Shown here in pieces: positions 8,393 through 16,862 of a DNA stretch of 64,000 nucleotides. The DNA lies in the NCBI GenBank assembly GCA_036309765.1, contig JAXJTE010000212.1, positions 26,145-90,144 on the forward strand, in the 5' to 3' direction. A program made the translations under genes and the position numbers. Below the pieces are notes generated by a model. That model saw only the letters and a list, made by a program, of their open reading frames with translations. It ran no database searches and was not told the origin of the DNA. How positions within the stretch are numbered: position 1 is the first letter of the stretch; each line of letters starts with the position of its first letter. The DNA is from Caryophanon sp036309765 (GTDB taxonomy: Bacteria > Bacillota > Bacilli > Bacillales_A > Planococcaceae).

Positions 8393-9706
8393 ATGTCACA
8401 ACAAATTGTTAACGTTATTGGTGCTGGTTTAGCAGGTAGTGAAGCAGCATGGCAAATCGCAAAGCGCGGTGTGAAAGTACGTTTATACGAAATGCGTCCG
8501 GTAAAGCAAACACCAGCGCACCATACAGATAAATTCGCGGAGCTTGTTTGTTCAAACTCGCTACGTGCAAACGGCTTAACGAATGCAGTCGGTGTGATTA
8601 AAGAGGAAATGCGTAAGCTTGATTCAGTTATTATGGCTGCGGCGGACAATTGTTCTGTTCCAGCAGGCGGTGCTTTGGCGGTTGACCGTCACGAGTTCGC
8701 GTCATACGTAACAGAAGCAGTACGTAACCACGAAAACATCGAGGTCATTAACGAGGAAGTAACGGAAATTCCAGATGGCATTACAGTAATCGCGACAGGC
8801 CCATTAACGTCTGAAGCGTTAGCCACACAAATTCAGCAGCTAACAGGTCAAGATTATTTATACTTCTATGACGCAGCAGCACCGATTTTAGAAAAAGATT
8901 CAATCGACATGGACAAAGTATACTTAAAATCACGCTACGACAAAGGTGAAGCAGCATACTTAAACTGCCCAATGAACAGAGAAGAGTTTGATGCATTCCG
9001 TCAAGCGTTAATCGAAGCGGAATGTGCACCGTTAAAAGAGTTCGAAAAAGAGAAGTATTTCGAAGGCTGTATGCCAATTGAAGTCATGGCAGCACGCGGT
9101 GAGAAAACGATGACATTCGGACCGATGAAACCAGTTGGGCTAGAAGATCCGAAAACAGGTAAACGTCCGTACGCGGTTGTACAATTACGTCAAGACGACG
9201 CAGCAGGCACGTTATATAACATCGTTGGCTTCCAAACTCATTTAAAATGGGGCGAGCAAAAGCGTGTATTCTCGATGATTCCAGGTTTAGAAAATGTGGA
9301 AATCGTACGCTACGGCGTTATGCACCGCAACACGTTCATCAATTCACCGAAAGTGCTTGAAAAAACGTATCAGCTATCAGCGAATAAGCAAATTTTCTTC
9401 GCAGGTCAAATGACTGGAGTAGAAGGTTATGTAGAATCAGCAGGTTCAGGCTTAATCGCAGGCATTAACGCAGCACGTTTAGCAGTTGGCGAAGAACCAA
9501 TTATTTTCCCGTTTGAAACAGCACTTGGGGCGATGGCACGTTACATTACAGAGGCGGACGCGAAAAACTTCCAGCCGATGAACGTAAACTTCGGTATTTT
9601 CCCAGACTTAGGCGAGCGCATTCGATCAAAGGCAGAGCGTGCAGAGCGTCAAGCGACACGCGCCATTGAAGCAATTGACCGCTTCGTTGCAACGACTGAG
9701 CTATAA
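8393..9706 (+). CDS. trmFO: tRNA (m5U54) methyltransferase, methyleneTHF/FADH2-dependent
   Basis: Forms 5-methyluridine at position 54 of the tRNA T-loop using methylenetetrahydrofolate as carbon donor and FADH2 as reductant. The 437-residue product opens with the FAD dinucleotide fold VIGAGLAGSEAAW. Conserved cysteines appear in FAELVCSNSLRAN and KYFEGCMPIEVMAARG. Further conserved segments are FGPMKPVGLEDP, YNIVGFQTHLKWGEQ and GQMTGVEGYVESAGSGLIAG. The Shine-Dalgarno is weak (AGATAGG). Formerly called gid; the topA-trmFO-xerC order is conserved in Firmicutes. A terminator follows. Confidence 0.96.
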   Translation: MSQQIVNVIGAGLAGSEAAWQIAKRGVKVRLYEMRPVKQTPAHHTDKFAELVCSNSLRANGLTNAVGVIKEEMRKLDSVIMAAADNCSVPAGGALAVDRHEFASYVTEAVRNHENIEVINEEVTEIPDGITVIATGPLTSEALATQIQQLTGQDYLYFYDAAAPILEKDSIDMDKVYLKSRYDKGEAAYLNCPMNREEFDAFRQALIEAECAPLKEFEKEKYFEGCMPIEVMAARGEKTMTFGPMKPVGLEDPKTGKRPYAVVQLRQDDAAGTLYNIVGFQTHLKWGEQKRVFSMIPGLENVEIVRYGVMHRNTFINSPKVLEKTYQLSANKQIFFAGQMTGVEGYVESAGSGLIAGINAARLAVGEEPIIFPFETALGAMARYITEADAKNFQPMNVNFGIFPDLGERIRSKAERAERQATRAIEAIDRFVATTEL

Positions 9707-9715
9707 TTTGAAACG

Positions 9716-9750
9716 GCCTTTAAGATTTGCTATAATCTTAAAGGCTTTTT
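9716..9750 (+). terminator. Intrinsic terminator after trmFO
   Basis: GCCTTTAAGAT and ATCTTAAAGGC form a perfect 11-bp stem (9716-9745) followed by T5. It ends the topA-trmFO unit. Confidence 0.9.
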
Positions 9751-9822
9751 CTTTGTTTTCAGCAAGCTAGACAGAAAAGACAGTATATTCATAAAAAAAT
9801 ATTACAAAATAGTATTTACTAC

Positions 9823-9851
9823 TTGTCATATCGTGAAATTAAGTCTATTGT
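9823..9851 (+). promoter_or_regulatory. Sigma-A promoter of xerC-hslVU
   Basis: TTGTCA (9823-9828), a 17-nt spacer and TATTGT (9846-9851) give five and four consensus matches at optimal spacing. It lies downstream of the trmFO terminator and about 80 nt before the xerC start. Confidence 0.55.
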
Positions 9852-9929
9852 CTAATAAGTGAACTTTTATTGATAACGGCAATCGGCAACAAAATGAGCA
9901 ATCCTTTTTTACGAATGAGGAGGTACATG

Positions 9930-10826
9930 ATGTTAACGTTAACGGAAGCAGTCGAGCGTTTTATGTATTACATTCAAGCAGAGCGCATGCTATCTGTACA
10001 TACTGTTCGTGAGTATCGCTATGATGTGGAGCAATTCGTCACGTTTTTACAGCAAGAAGGTGTACAGCATTTAGAGCATGTGACGTCCATTCATGCGCGC
10101 GCGTTTATTACAAAACTATACGAAGAACAAAAAGCGAGAACGACGATTTCGAGAAAAATTTCCTCGATTCGTTCTTTTTTTGCGTTTTTAAACAAACAAT
10201 TTCATGTGGATGATACGTCGTTTAGTGCATTATTTCATCCGAAAAAAGAGCAAAAGCTACCGCAGTTTTTTTACGCGGAGGAAATTGAACAAATTTTTAC
10301 GGCGAATAAAGGCGATGATTTGCAATCTATTCGCAATATCGCTATGTTGGAATTATTGTACGCAACTGGTGTGCGTGTAAGTGAGTTGCTTGGTCTGGAG
10401 CTTTCGCAAATCGATTTTCAGTATGGATTTATCCGTGTGATCGGTAAAGGGAAAAAAGAGCGAATCATTCCATTTGGTCAATATGCGCTCAATGCGTTAA
10501 CCTATTATATACAGTATGCACGACCACGCATTATGAAAACGAAGCAGCATTCGCATGTGTTCGTCAATATGCGCGGCGATGCGTTGACGGCAAAAGGTGT
10601 TCAGTATATTTTACAGAAGATGATTGATAAGACAGCATCGCATTTAAACATTTATCCGCATATGCTGCGTCATACGTTTGCGACACATTTACTTAATAAC
10701 GGCGCAGATATTCGTTCTGTTCAAGAATTGCTCGGGCATGCACAGCTATCTACAACACAAGTGTATACGCACGTAACGAAAGAGCATTTGAAAAAAACAT
10801 ATATGAATGCACATCCAAGGGCATAG
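9930..10826 (+). CDS. xerC: Site-specific tyrosine recombinase XerC (CodV)
   Basis: Acts with XerD at the dif site to resolve chromosome dimers. GAGGAGG at 9917-9923 points to ATG 9930 (MLTLTEAVERF, 298 residues); ATG 9927 is also possible, and earlier in-frame ATGs precede the ribosome site. An N-terminal SAM-like core-binding domain (ERMLSVHTVREYRYDVEQF) is followed by the catalytic domain with Arg149 (ATGVRVSELLGL), the GKGKKERIIPFG beta hairpin, His244-x-x-Arg247 (HMLRHTFATHLL), His270 (LLGHAQLSTTQ) and nucleophile Tyr279 (VYTHV). All five catalytic positions are intact. XerC rather than XerD is inferred from the hslVU-codY neighbourhood. Confidence 0.93.
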   Translation: MLTLTEAVERFMYYIQAERMLSVHTVREYRYDVEQFVTFLQQEGVQHLEHVTSIHARAFITKLYEEQKARTTISRKISSIRSFFAFLNKQFHVDDTSFSALFHPKKEQKLPQFFYAEEIEQIFTANKGDDLQSIRNIAMLELLYATGVRVSELLGLELSQIDFQYGFIRVIGKGKKERIIPFGQYALNALTYYIQYARPRIMKTKQHSHVFVNMRGDALTAKGVQYILQKMIDKTASHLNIYPHMLRHTFATHLLNNGADIRSVQELLGHAQLSTTQVYTHVTKEHLKKTYMNAHPRA

Positions 10827-10839
10827 AAGGAGTGGGAGT

Positions 10840-11382
10840 ATGGGACAAATTCATGCAACAACAATTTTTGCAATTCAGCACAACGGTGAGTGTGCGATGG
10901 CTGGTGACGGTCAAGTAACACTCGGCAATCAAGTTGTCATGAAAGCAACGGCAAAAAAAGTACGCCGTTTATTTAACGGGCAAGTGCTTGCTGGTTTTGC
11001 GGGGTCTGTAGCAGACGCTTTTACATTGTTTGAAATGTTTGAAGAAAAACTGAATGAATATAATGGCAATTTACAACGTGCAGCGGTGGAAGTTGCAAAA
11101 CAGTGGCGCGGGGATAAAATGCTGCGTCAGCTAGAGGCATTGTTACTCGTAATGGATAAAGATACGTTACTGCTTGTGTCGGGTACAGGTGAAGTCATTG
11201 AGCCAGACGATGGCATTTTAGCGATCGGCTCAGGTGGCAATTACGCGTTATCAGCAGGTCGTGCGCTGAAGAAATTTGCAGGCGACTCATTATCAGCAAA
11301 AGAAATTGCCCACGCATCGCTTGAAACAGCGGCAGATATTTGCGTATTCACAAATCATAATATTATTTTGGAGGTTTTATAA
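10840..11382 (+). CDS. hslV: ATP-dependent protease proteolytic subunit HslV (ClpQ)
   Basis: Forms the double-ring peptidase core of the HslVU protease. Shine-Dalgarno AGAAGGAG (10825-10832) selects ATG 10840, giving 180 residues beginning MGQIHATTIFAIQHNGE. Alignment from memory with E. coli HslV places the catalytic N-terminal threonine at Thr7 (TTIF), so a six-residue propeptide is expected. B. subtilis CodW is reported to use an N-terminal serine; here residue 2 is glycine. Other family motifs: AMAGDGQVTLGNQVVMK, VLAGFAGSVADAFTLFE, SGTGEVIEPDDGILAIGSGG. The stop overlaps the hslU start in TAATG. Confidence 0.95.
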   Translation: MGQIHATTIFAIQHNGECAMAGDGQVTLGNQVVMKATAKKVRRLFNGQVLAGFAGSVADAFTLFEMFEEKLNEYNGNLQRAAVEVAKQWRGDKMLRQLEALLLVMDKDTLLLVSGTGEVIEPDDGILAIGSGGNYALSAGRALKKFAGDSLSAKEIAHASLETAADICVFTNHNIILEVL

Positions 11383-12776
11383 TGACGAAACATTTAACGC
11401 CAAAACAAATTACAGAGCATTTAAATCGCCACATCGTTGGTCAACATGATGCAAAGCGTGCGGTCGCAGTAGCATTACGTAACCGTTACCGCAGAAGTTT
11501 ACTATCAGAGGATTTAAAAAATGAAGTCATTCCAAAAAATATTTTAATGATTGGCCCAACTGGTGTCGGTAAAACAGAAATTGCACGCCGCATTGCAAAG
11601 TTAACGAATGCACCGTTCATTAAAGTCGAAGCGACAAAGTTCACTGAAGTGGGGTACGTTGGCCGTGACGTCGAGTCAATGGTGCGCGATTTAGTCGAGT
11701 CTTCTGTTCGCGTTGTGAAGGAAGAAAAGATGGAAGCGGTAAAGGAGCAAGCAGAGCATTTAGCAAACGAGCAAATTGTGAAGCTACTCGTGCCGGTGCT
11801 GCGCAAAAAGCAGGCAACGCAAAATCCGTTTGAGGCGTTATTTGGTGGTCAGCAGCAAGCACAAGAAGATGATGGTGCAGAGCAAGCGGACGTTCGTTCA
11901 AAGCGTGCGCAAGTAGCAATTGATTTAGCAGCAGGTAAGCTTGAGGACGAATGGGTAACAGTTGAGGTGACAGAGCAAGCACCGTCAATTTTTGATGCGC
12001 TGCAAGGCTCAGGTATGGAAATGGCAGGAAGCGGCATGCAAGATATGCTTTCAAGCTTTATGCCAAAGAAAACAAAAAATCGCCGCGTACAAGTAAAAGA
12101 CGCGCGACGCATTTTAACGGTCGAGGAAGCATCGAAACTAATCGACAACGATGAAGTGACGCAGGAAGCTGTTGTACGCGCAGAACAGGCTGGTATTATT
12201 TTCATCGACGAAATCGATAAAATTGCATCAAAAGGGAATAGCGGTGGCAACACGCTCGTTTCACGTGACGGTGTGCAACGCGATATTTTACCGATTATTG
12301 AAGGTTCGACGGTGACGACGAAATACGGTCCGGTGAAAACAGACTATATGCTGTTTATCGCAGCGGGCGCATTCCACGTCGCAAAGCCATCTGACTTAAT
12401 TCCCGAACTACAAGGGCGCTTCCCAATTCGCGTCGAGCTAGAGAAGCTAACGAAGGAAGATTTCGTGCGCATTTTACATGAGCCGGATCAATCGCTCATT
12501 TTACAATATAAAGCATTGCTTGAAACAGAAGGCGTAACGATTGATTTCACAGACGAAGCAATTGAGCGCATCGCAGAAATTGCGACAAATGTAAACCAAG
12601 AAACAGACAATATCGGTGCGCGTCGCCTGCATACGATTTTAGAACGTTTATTAGAAGAATTATCATTTGAAGCTTCTGAAATTGCGCCGGCGCATATTGC
12701 GATTACACCAGCATACGTCGACCAAAAGTTAGGCGAAATTGTGAAGAACAAAGACTTAACACAATTTATTTTATAG
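11382..12776 (+). CDS. hslU: HslU ATPase subunit (ClpY)
   Basis: AAA+ unfoldase that caps HslV, unfolds substrates and threads them into the peptidase chamber. The 464-residue product starts at the TAATG overlap with hslV. Features: N-terminal TPKQITEHLNRHIVGQ, Walker A GPTGVGKTEIARR, KFTEVGYVGRDVESM with the pore-loop GYVG, an intermediate I-domain with a Gln-rich segment, Walker B IIFIDEID, sensor-1 region FIAAGAFH, Arg finger GRFPIRVEL, and C-terminal sensor-2 GARRLHTILE. Length matches the family. Confidence 0.97.
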   Translation: MTKHLTPKQITEHLNRHIVGQHDAKRAVAVALRNRYRRSLLSEDLKNEVIPKNILMIGPTGVGKTEIARRIAKLTNAPFIKVEATKFTEVGYVGRDVESMVRDLVESSVRVVKEEKMEAVKEQAEHLANEQIVKLLVPVLRKKQATQNPFEALFGGQQQAQEDDGAEQADVRSKRAQVAIDLAAGKLEDEWVTVEVTEQAPSIFDALQGSGMEMAGSGMQDMLSSFMPKKTKNRRVQVKDARRILTVEEASKLIDNDEVTQEAVVRAEQAGIIFIDEIDKIASKGNSGGNTLVSRDGVQRDILPIIEGSTVTTKYGPVKTDYMLFIAAGAFHVAKPSDLIPELQGRFPIRVELEKLTKEDFVRILHEPDQSLILQYKALLETEGVTIDFTDEAIERIAEIATNVNQETDNIGARRLHTILERLLEELSFEASEIAPAHIAITPAYVDQKLGEIVKNKDLTQFIL

Positions 12777-12819
12777 CGTTTGAAGCATATTATTTTAAAT
12801 AAATTGTAAAAACCTTTAG

Positions 12820-12834
12820 AATATTAAGTGAATT
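12820..12834. promoter_or_regulatory. Possible degenerate CodY box upstream of codY
   Basis: AATATTAAGTGAATT differs at four positions from the CodY consensus AATTTTCWGAAAATT and lies 45 nt before the codY start. It would fit autoregulation, but sites this degenerate occur often in AT-rich DNA. Confidence 0.25.
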
Positions 12835-12878
12835 AGGAAATAATATGATCGACTTCGATCAGGAGGATATAGATATTT

Positions 12879-13658
12879 ATGAATTTATTAGGTAAAACAC
12901 GAAAAATTAACTCGATGTTACAAGCATCAGCAGGTAAGCCTGTAAACTTTAAAGAAATGGCAGACACATTAGGCGACATTATCGATGCGAACGTATTCAT
13001 CGTAAGCCGTAAAGGAAAGCTACTTGGCTTATCGATTCATCAACAAATTGAAAATGAGCGCATGAAAAAGATGTTTGAAGAACGTCAATTTCCTATAGAG
13101 TATACACAAAACTTATTTACGATTACAGAAACATCATCAAACATCGGCATCGACAGCGACTACACAGCATTCCCTGTAGAGAATAAAGATTTATTCCGCG
13201 ATGGCTTAACGACAATCGTTCCAATTATCGGTGGCGGTGAGCGCTTAGGTACATTAATTTTAGCGCGTGTTGCAGCACAATTTGAAGATGACGATTTAAT
13301 TTTAGCTGAATACGGTGCAACAGTAGTCGGCATGGAAATTTTACGTGAAAAATCAGAGGAAATTGAAGAGGAAGCTCGTTCAAAAGCGGTCGTACAAATG
13401 GCGATCAACTCTTTATCATACTCTGAATTAGAAGCGATTGAGCATATTTTCGAAGAGCTTGATGGCAATGAAGGTTTATTAGTTGCGTCTAAAATTGCAG
13501 ACCGCGTTGGCATTACGCGCTCAGTAATCGTAAATGCATTACGTAAACTAGAGTCAGCTGGCGTAATTGAGTCTCGTTCTTTAGGGATGAAAGGTACGTA
13601 TATTAAAGTATTAAATGACAAATTTTTAACGGCATTAGCAGAGATTAAAATGAAATAA
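12879..13658 (+). CDS. codY: Global nutritional regulator CodY
   Basis: GTP- and branched-chain-amino-acid-sensing repressor controlling amino-acid metabolism, competence and motility genes in Firmicutes. The 259-residue product equals the B. subtilis length. The N-terminal GAF domain begins MNLLGKTRKINSMLQ and includes FIVSRKGKLLGLSI. The C-terminal winged helix-turn-helix is SKIADRVGITRSVIVNALRK, then LESAGVIESRSLGMKGTYI. AGGAGG at 12861-12866 is 12 nt from the ATG, slightly long. It ends the xerC-hslVU-codY cluster and precedes the flagellar operon, which CodY represses in B. subtilis; I found no good CodY box at the flgB promoter. Confidence 0.97.
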   Translation: MNLLGKTRKINSMLQASAGKPVNFKEMADTLGDIIDANVFIVSRKGKLLGLSIHQQIENERMKKMFEERQFPIEYTQNLFTITETSSNIGIDSDYTAFPVENKDLFRDGLTTIVPIIGGGERLGTLILARVAAQFEDDDLILAEYGATVVGMEILREKSEEIEEEARSKAVVQMAINSLSYSELEAIEHIFEELDGNEGLLVASKIADRVGITRSVIVNALRKLESAGVIESRSLGMKGTYIKVLNDKFLTALAEIKMK

Positions 13659-13716
13659 CATATCGCGTTTTCTTTTTGAATAGCTATATGCATTCAAAGA
13701 TGGCTATTTTGTGACG

Positions 13717-13768
13717 GACAGATTGTGTACTACATGATTTACAGCATGTAGGGCAGTCTGTCTTTTTT
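13717..13768 (+). terminator. Two-helix intrinsic terminator after codY
   Basis: GACAGATTG (13717-13725) pairs with CAGTCTGTC (13754-13762), with one G-T pair. Inside it, CTACATG pairs with CATGTAG. T6 follows at 13763-13768. The 381-nt gap between codY and flgB holds this terminator and the flagellar promoter region. Confidence 0.85.
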
Positions 13769-13910
13769 ACTATGCTTTAAAAGTGATGAAATTAGTTTTA
13801 CACTATACGTATGTTGGAAACGAAACGTTAATAATTCCTGTATTTAAGGGTATTTATACATATTTTACTAGTTCACATGGTATGTCGTTTAAGGACAAAA
13901 GTATATACTC

Positions 13911-13943
13911 ATAACTTAAGATAGTTATAACCGACTAGGTTAT
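13911..13943. promoter_or_regulatory. Tandem overlapping palindromes upstream of the fla/che promoter
   Basis: ATAACT-N6-AGTTAT (13911-13928) is followed by ATAACC-N5-GGTTAT (13927-13943), sharing two bases. The four half-sites have the form ATAAC(C/T) or its complement. The block ends 15 nt before the -35 box of the flgB promoter, a typical place for a regulator. The regulator is unknown to me. Confidence 0.45.
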
Positions 13944-13961
13944 TTTAGCGAAAGACGATAG
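13936..13961 (+). promoter_or_regulatory. Possible sigma-D promoter element upstream of flgB
   Basis: GACGATAG (13954-13961) matches six of eight positions of the sigma-D -10 consensus GCCGATAT. The -35 partner at 13935-13939 (CTAGG versus CTAAA) is poor. B. subtilis has a sigma-D promoter in the equivalent place, which is the main reason to list it. Confidence 0.3.
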
Positions 13962-13987
13962 ACACTGTTTCAAAAGTTAATTACAAT
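13959..13987 (+). promoter_or_regulatory. Sigma-A promoter of the fla/che operon
   Basis: TAGACA (13959-13964) and TACAAT (13982-13987) each match five of six consensus bases with a 17-nt spacer. The predicted start is near 13994, about 46 nt before flgB. The -35 shares three bases with the sigma-D-like -10, so the two could not be used at once. Confidence 0.6.
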
Positions 13988-14039
13988 AAGAAGTAATCAA
14001 ATTTGTTGTGCTGTCACGACGTAAGCGAGGTGTGAAAGA

Positions 14040-14432
14040 ATGAATTTATTTGGAGGAACGATCGGAAATTTGGAGTCGGGGTTGAAGTATTCTGCGACAA
14101 AACAAAAAACAATTGCTCAAAATATCGCAAATGTAGATACACCGAAGTACAAAGCAAAAGATGTCAGCTTCGCTAAAATGCTAAAGGATGCAGAGATTGA
14201 TACGATGTCCGCACATCGCACAGACCAACGTCATTATGAGTTTAAACAACCACAATCATCTGATGGTGTATACAGTTATACTAATTTACGTTATCGTCAA
14301 AATGGCAATGGTGTTGATATGGATGCAGAGCAAGCAAAGATGGCTGAAAATACGATTTATTACAATGCGCTAATTGATCGTGTAAATGGCAAGCTAAATT
14401 CATTGAAAACAGTCATTAAAGGAGGACAATAA
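14040..14432 (+). CDS. flgB: Flagellar rod protein FlgB
   Basis: Proximal rod subunit joining the MS ring to the distal rod. The 130-residue product shows the rod/hook N-terminal motif TKQKTIAQNIANVDTPKYKA and the C-terminal helix AKMAENTIYYNALIDRVNGKL typical of axial proteins. It is the first gene of the fla/che operon. Shine-Dalgarno is modest (GAGGTG about 8 nt upstream). flgC follows after 2 nt. Confidence 0.96.
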   Translation: MNLFGGTIGNLESGLKYSATKQKTIAQNIANVDTPKYKAKDVSFAKMLKDAEIDTMSAHRTDQRHYEFKQPQSSDGVYSYTNLRYRQNGNGVDMDAEQAKMAENTIYYNALIDRVNGKLNSLKTVIKGGQ

Positions 14433-14434
14433 TT

Positions 14435-14899
14435 TTGTCAATTTTTCATAGTATGAATACAACAGCATCGGCATTAACTGCGCAGCGCTTGCGTATGGAT
14501 GTTACGTCGTCAAACATTGCAAATGTAGATACGACACGTGGCACACAAAATGCAGATGGCACATGGGATCCATATCGTCGTAAAACCGTAACAATGACCG
14601 CACAAGAAGGTGGTTTTTCTAACTTCCTAAATCAAGCGATGGGTGTTCAAGTTAAAGATGGTGTAGGAAATGGTGTGAAAGTAACTCGAATTGGCGGAGA
14701 TACTGAAACGCCTTTTAAGCTTGTATATGACCCGACACATCCAGATGCAAATGAAGCCGGCTATGTGGAAACACCAAACGTCGACTTATTAACAGAAATG
14801 GTTGACTTAATGTCTGCAACGCGTTCGTATGAGGCAAACATTACAGTATTCAATGCAAATAAAGCGATGTTAACAAAAGCGTTAGAAATCGGAAAATAA
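14435..14899 (+). CDS. flgC: Flagellar rod protein FlgC (TTG start)
   Basis: Proximal rod subunit. Translation starts at TTG 14435, seven nt after AAAGGAGGA (near 14419-14427). The resulting MSIFHSMNTTASALTAQRLR matches the remembered B. subtilis N-terminus, while the next ATG (14453) has no ribosome site. 154 residues. Axial-protein signatures: MDVTSSNIANVDTT at the N-terminus and LLTEMVDLMSATRSYEANI near the C-terminus. It lies between flgB and fliE in the usual order. Confidence 0.95.
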   Translation: MSIFHSMNTTASALTAQRLRMDVTSSNIANVDTTRGTQNADGTWDPYRRKTVTMTAQEGGFSNFLNQAMGVQVKDGVGNGVKVTRIGGDTETPFKLVYDPTHPDANEAGYVETPNVDLLTEMVDLMSATRSYEANITVFNANKAMLTKALEIGK

Positions 14900-14911
14900 G
14901 GGGTAGAGTAA

Positions 14912-15211
14912 ATGGCAATTACAGCGATTACAAACAATTCTTTAGCTACAATGCAAGTTGAAAATACACGACAAACACCTTTTGAATCACAACAAAACTT
15001 TGCAAATTCGTTAAAGGATGCAATTTCAAGCTTAAATGAAAAGCAAATTGCGTCAGACAATGCGACAAATACATTAATTTCAGGCGGCGACATTGAGTTA
15101 CATGATGTTATGATTGCATCACAAAAAGCAAGTGTAGCAATGGAGCTTACAATGCAAGTTCGTAACAAAGCAGTAGAAGCATATCAAGAAATGATGCGTA
15201 TGAGCGTATAA
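14912..15211 (+). CDS. fliE: Flagellar MS ring-rod junction protein FliE
   Basis: Small export substrate that links the MS ring (FliF) to the FlgB rod. 99 residues; the conserved C-terminal half reads GGDIELHDVMIASQKASVAM, then ELTMQVRNKAVEAYQEMMRM, which is characteristic of FliE. The N-terminus is variable, as in other members. It lies 12 nt after flgC. Confidence 0.96.
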   Translation: MAITAITNNSLATMQVENTRQTPFESQQNFANSLKDAISSLNEKQIASDNATNTLISGGDIELHDVMIASQKASVAMELTMQVRNKAVEAYQEMMRMSV

Positions 15212-15260
15212 CACAACTTTCAAATAGGTGGGGTACTTCACGAATACCGGAGGGTACATA

Positions 15261-16847
15261 ATGAACGAACGATTGAACAAATTAAAAACGGACTCCACCC
15301 AGTTTTGGTCGAGCCGAAGTAAAAAACAAAAAGGAACGATTATCGGTTCCGTTATTGCGGTTATTTTATTAGCGGCTGCATTAACGTTCTTTTTAACGAG
15401 AACAACGTATGTACCATTGTTTACAGATTTAACGCTAGAGGAAGCGGCACAAGTGAAAACATCGCTTGACGGGCTAGCGGTAGATTATCAAATTGGTACG
15501 GGGGGTACATCGATTAGTGTGCCGGAAGATCAGTTAGAATCATTAAAGCTACAGCTGGCATCTGAAGGTGTACCGAGCGGAGCAGGAAACGGTTATTCGA
15601 CGTTTTGGAACAATGCAGGCTTTGGTATGACCGACAATGAATTTAACGTTTTACAATTATCAGCGATGCAAACCGAGCTAGCTAATTTAATTCGCCAAAT
15701 TGATGGTGTGAACGATGCGAGTGTAATGATTGCGTTACCGGAAACAGGCGTATTCTTAAATGATTCATCACAAGAGCCTACAGCAACGGTCATTTTACAA
15801 ACAGCATTAGGTCATCAATTCTCAGAAGACCAAATTAAAACGTTATATAACTTAGTGGCAATGAGTGTGCCGAACTTAACGCAAGAAAATATCGTCATTA
15901 CAAACCAATATTCAGAGGACTTTACGTTAGTTGACGTCGGTTCATCATCTTCAATCGTTGCAGATCAAATGATGATTAAAGAAAAAATTGAGCGTGACTT
16001 ACAGCGTCAAGTACAAAGCTTATTAGGTTCATTAATGGGTGCAGGTAAAGTTGTCGTATCGGTTACGACTGATATCGATTTCAGTAAAGAAAATCGTCAA
16101 GAGGATTTATTAACACCAGTTGATGAAGAAAATATGCAAGGCATTATTATTAGTGCACAAAACATTAGTGAAACGTACACAGGTACAGGAGCGGCTGCAA
16201 CGGGCGAGCCTGAAGCAGATACGACAACGGATAACTTCACGACATATAACGAAGGCACATTTGGTGACGGGGAATATGAGCGTGTAGAAGAGCAATTAAA
16301 CTACGGCGTGAACGAAATTCAACGTGAAATTTCAGAAAGTCCATATAAAATTCGCGATTTAGGTATTCAAGTTGTTGTAGAACCACCAACACCGGACGAC
16401 CCAGCAACATTACCAGCTGGCTTAACGGAAGATGTGGAAGCGATGTTATCAACAATTGTACGTACAACGATTGATAAATCTTCTACAGGTACATTAACAG
16501 AAGAGCAAGTTGGCGAAAAAATCGTCGTTTCTGTTCAACAATTACACGGTATGAGCGTAGATACAGCAGAAGAGAAGCCATTCATTCCTTGGTGGGCTTA
16601 CGTAATTGGCGGTATTTTATTAGCTGCAATCGTATTACTTGTTCTATACATTATGCGCGCACGCAAAAAACGTGAGGAAGAAGAAGAGTTAGCATTAATT
16701 GAAGAGCAAGAAGAGTTAATTGTCGAAGAGATTCAAACAGAAGATGATAGTGAAGCAACTGTTCGTCGTAAGCAATTAGAAAATATGGCAAAAGAAAAGC
16801 CAGAAGAATTTGCGAAATTATTACGTACATGGATTGCTGAAGATTAA
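15261..16847 (+). CDS. fliF: MS ring protein FliF
   Basis: Forms the membrane ring on which rod, export gate and C ring assemble. A GTG at 15228 opens the frame further, but GGAGGG at 15249-15254 selects ATG 15261 (MNERLNKLKTDSTQFW, 528 residues). First membrane segment at about residues 31-50 (GTIIGSVIAVILLAAALTFF), then ring-building motifs (FTDLTLEEAAQVK; MALPETG-like segment IALPETGVFLND), and a second membrane segment near 446-468 (WWAYVIGGILLAAIVLLVLY). The acidic tail ending EEFAKLLRTWIAED is the FliG-binding segment. Length fits the family (B. subtilis 536). Confidence 0.97.
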   Translation: MNERLNKLKTDSTQFWSSRSKKQKGTIIGSVIAVILLAAALTFFLTRTTYVPLFTDLTLEEAAQVKTSLDGLAVDYQIGTGGTSISVPEDQLESLKLQLASEGVPSGAGNGYSTFWNNAGFGMTDNEFNVLQLSAMQTELANLIRQIDGVNDASVMIALPETGVFLNDSSQEPTATVILQTALGHQFSEDQIKTLYNLVAMSVPNLTQENIVITNQYSEDFTLVDVGSSSSIVADQMMIKEKIERDLQRQVQSLLGSLMGAGKVVVSVTTDIDFSKENRQEDLLTPVDEENMQGIIISAQNISETYTGTGAAATGEPEADTTTDNFTTYNEGTFGDGEYERVEEQLNYGVNEIQREISESPYKIRDLGIQVVVEPPTPDDPATLPAGLTEDVEAMLSTIVRTTIDKSSTGTLTEEQVGEKIVVSVQQLHGMSVDTAEEKPFIPWWAYVIGGILLAAIVLLVLYIMRARKKREEEEELALIEEQEELIVEEIQTEDDSEATVRRKQLENMAKEKPEEFAKLLRTWIAED

Positions 16848-16862
16848 AAGGGAGGTACGGCT

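Noticed and set aside
13160..13693. 177-codon open frame on the minus strand over codY
   Set aside because: Antisense shadow of codY, with no start-site support.
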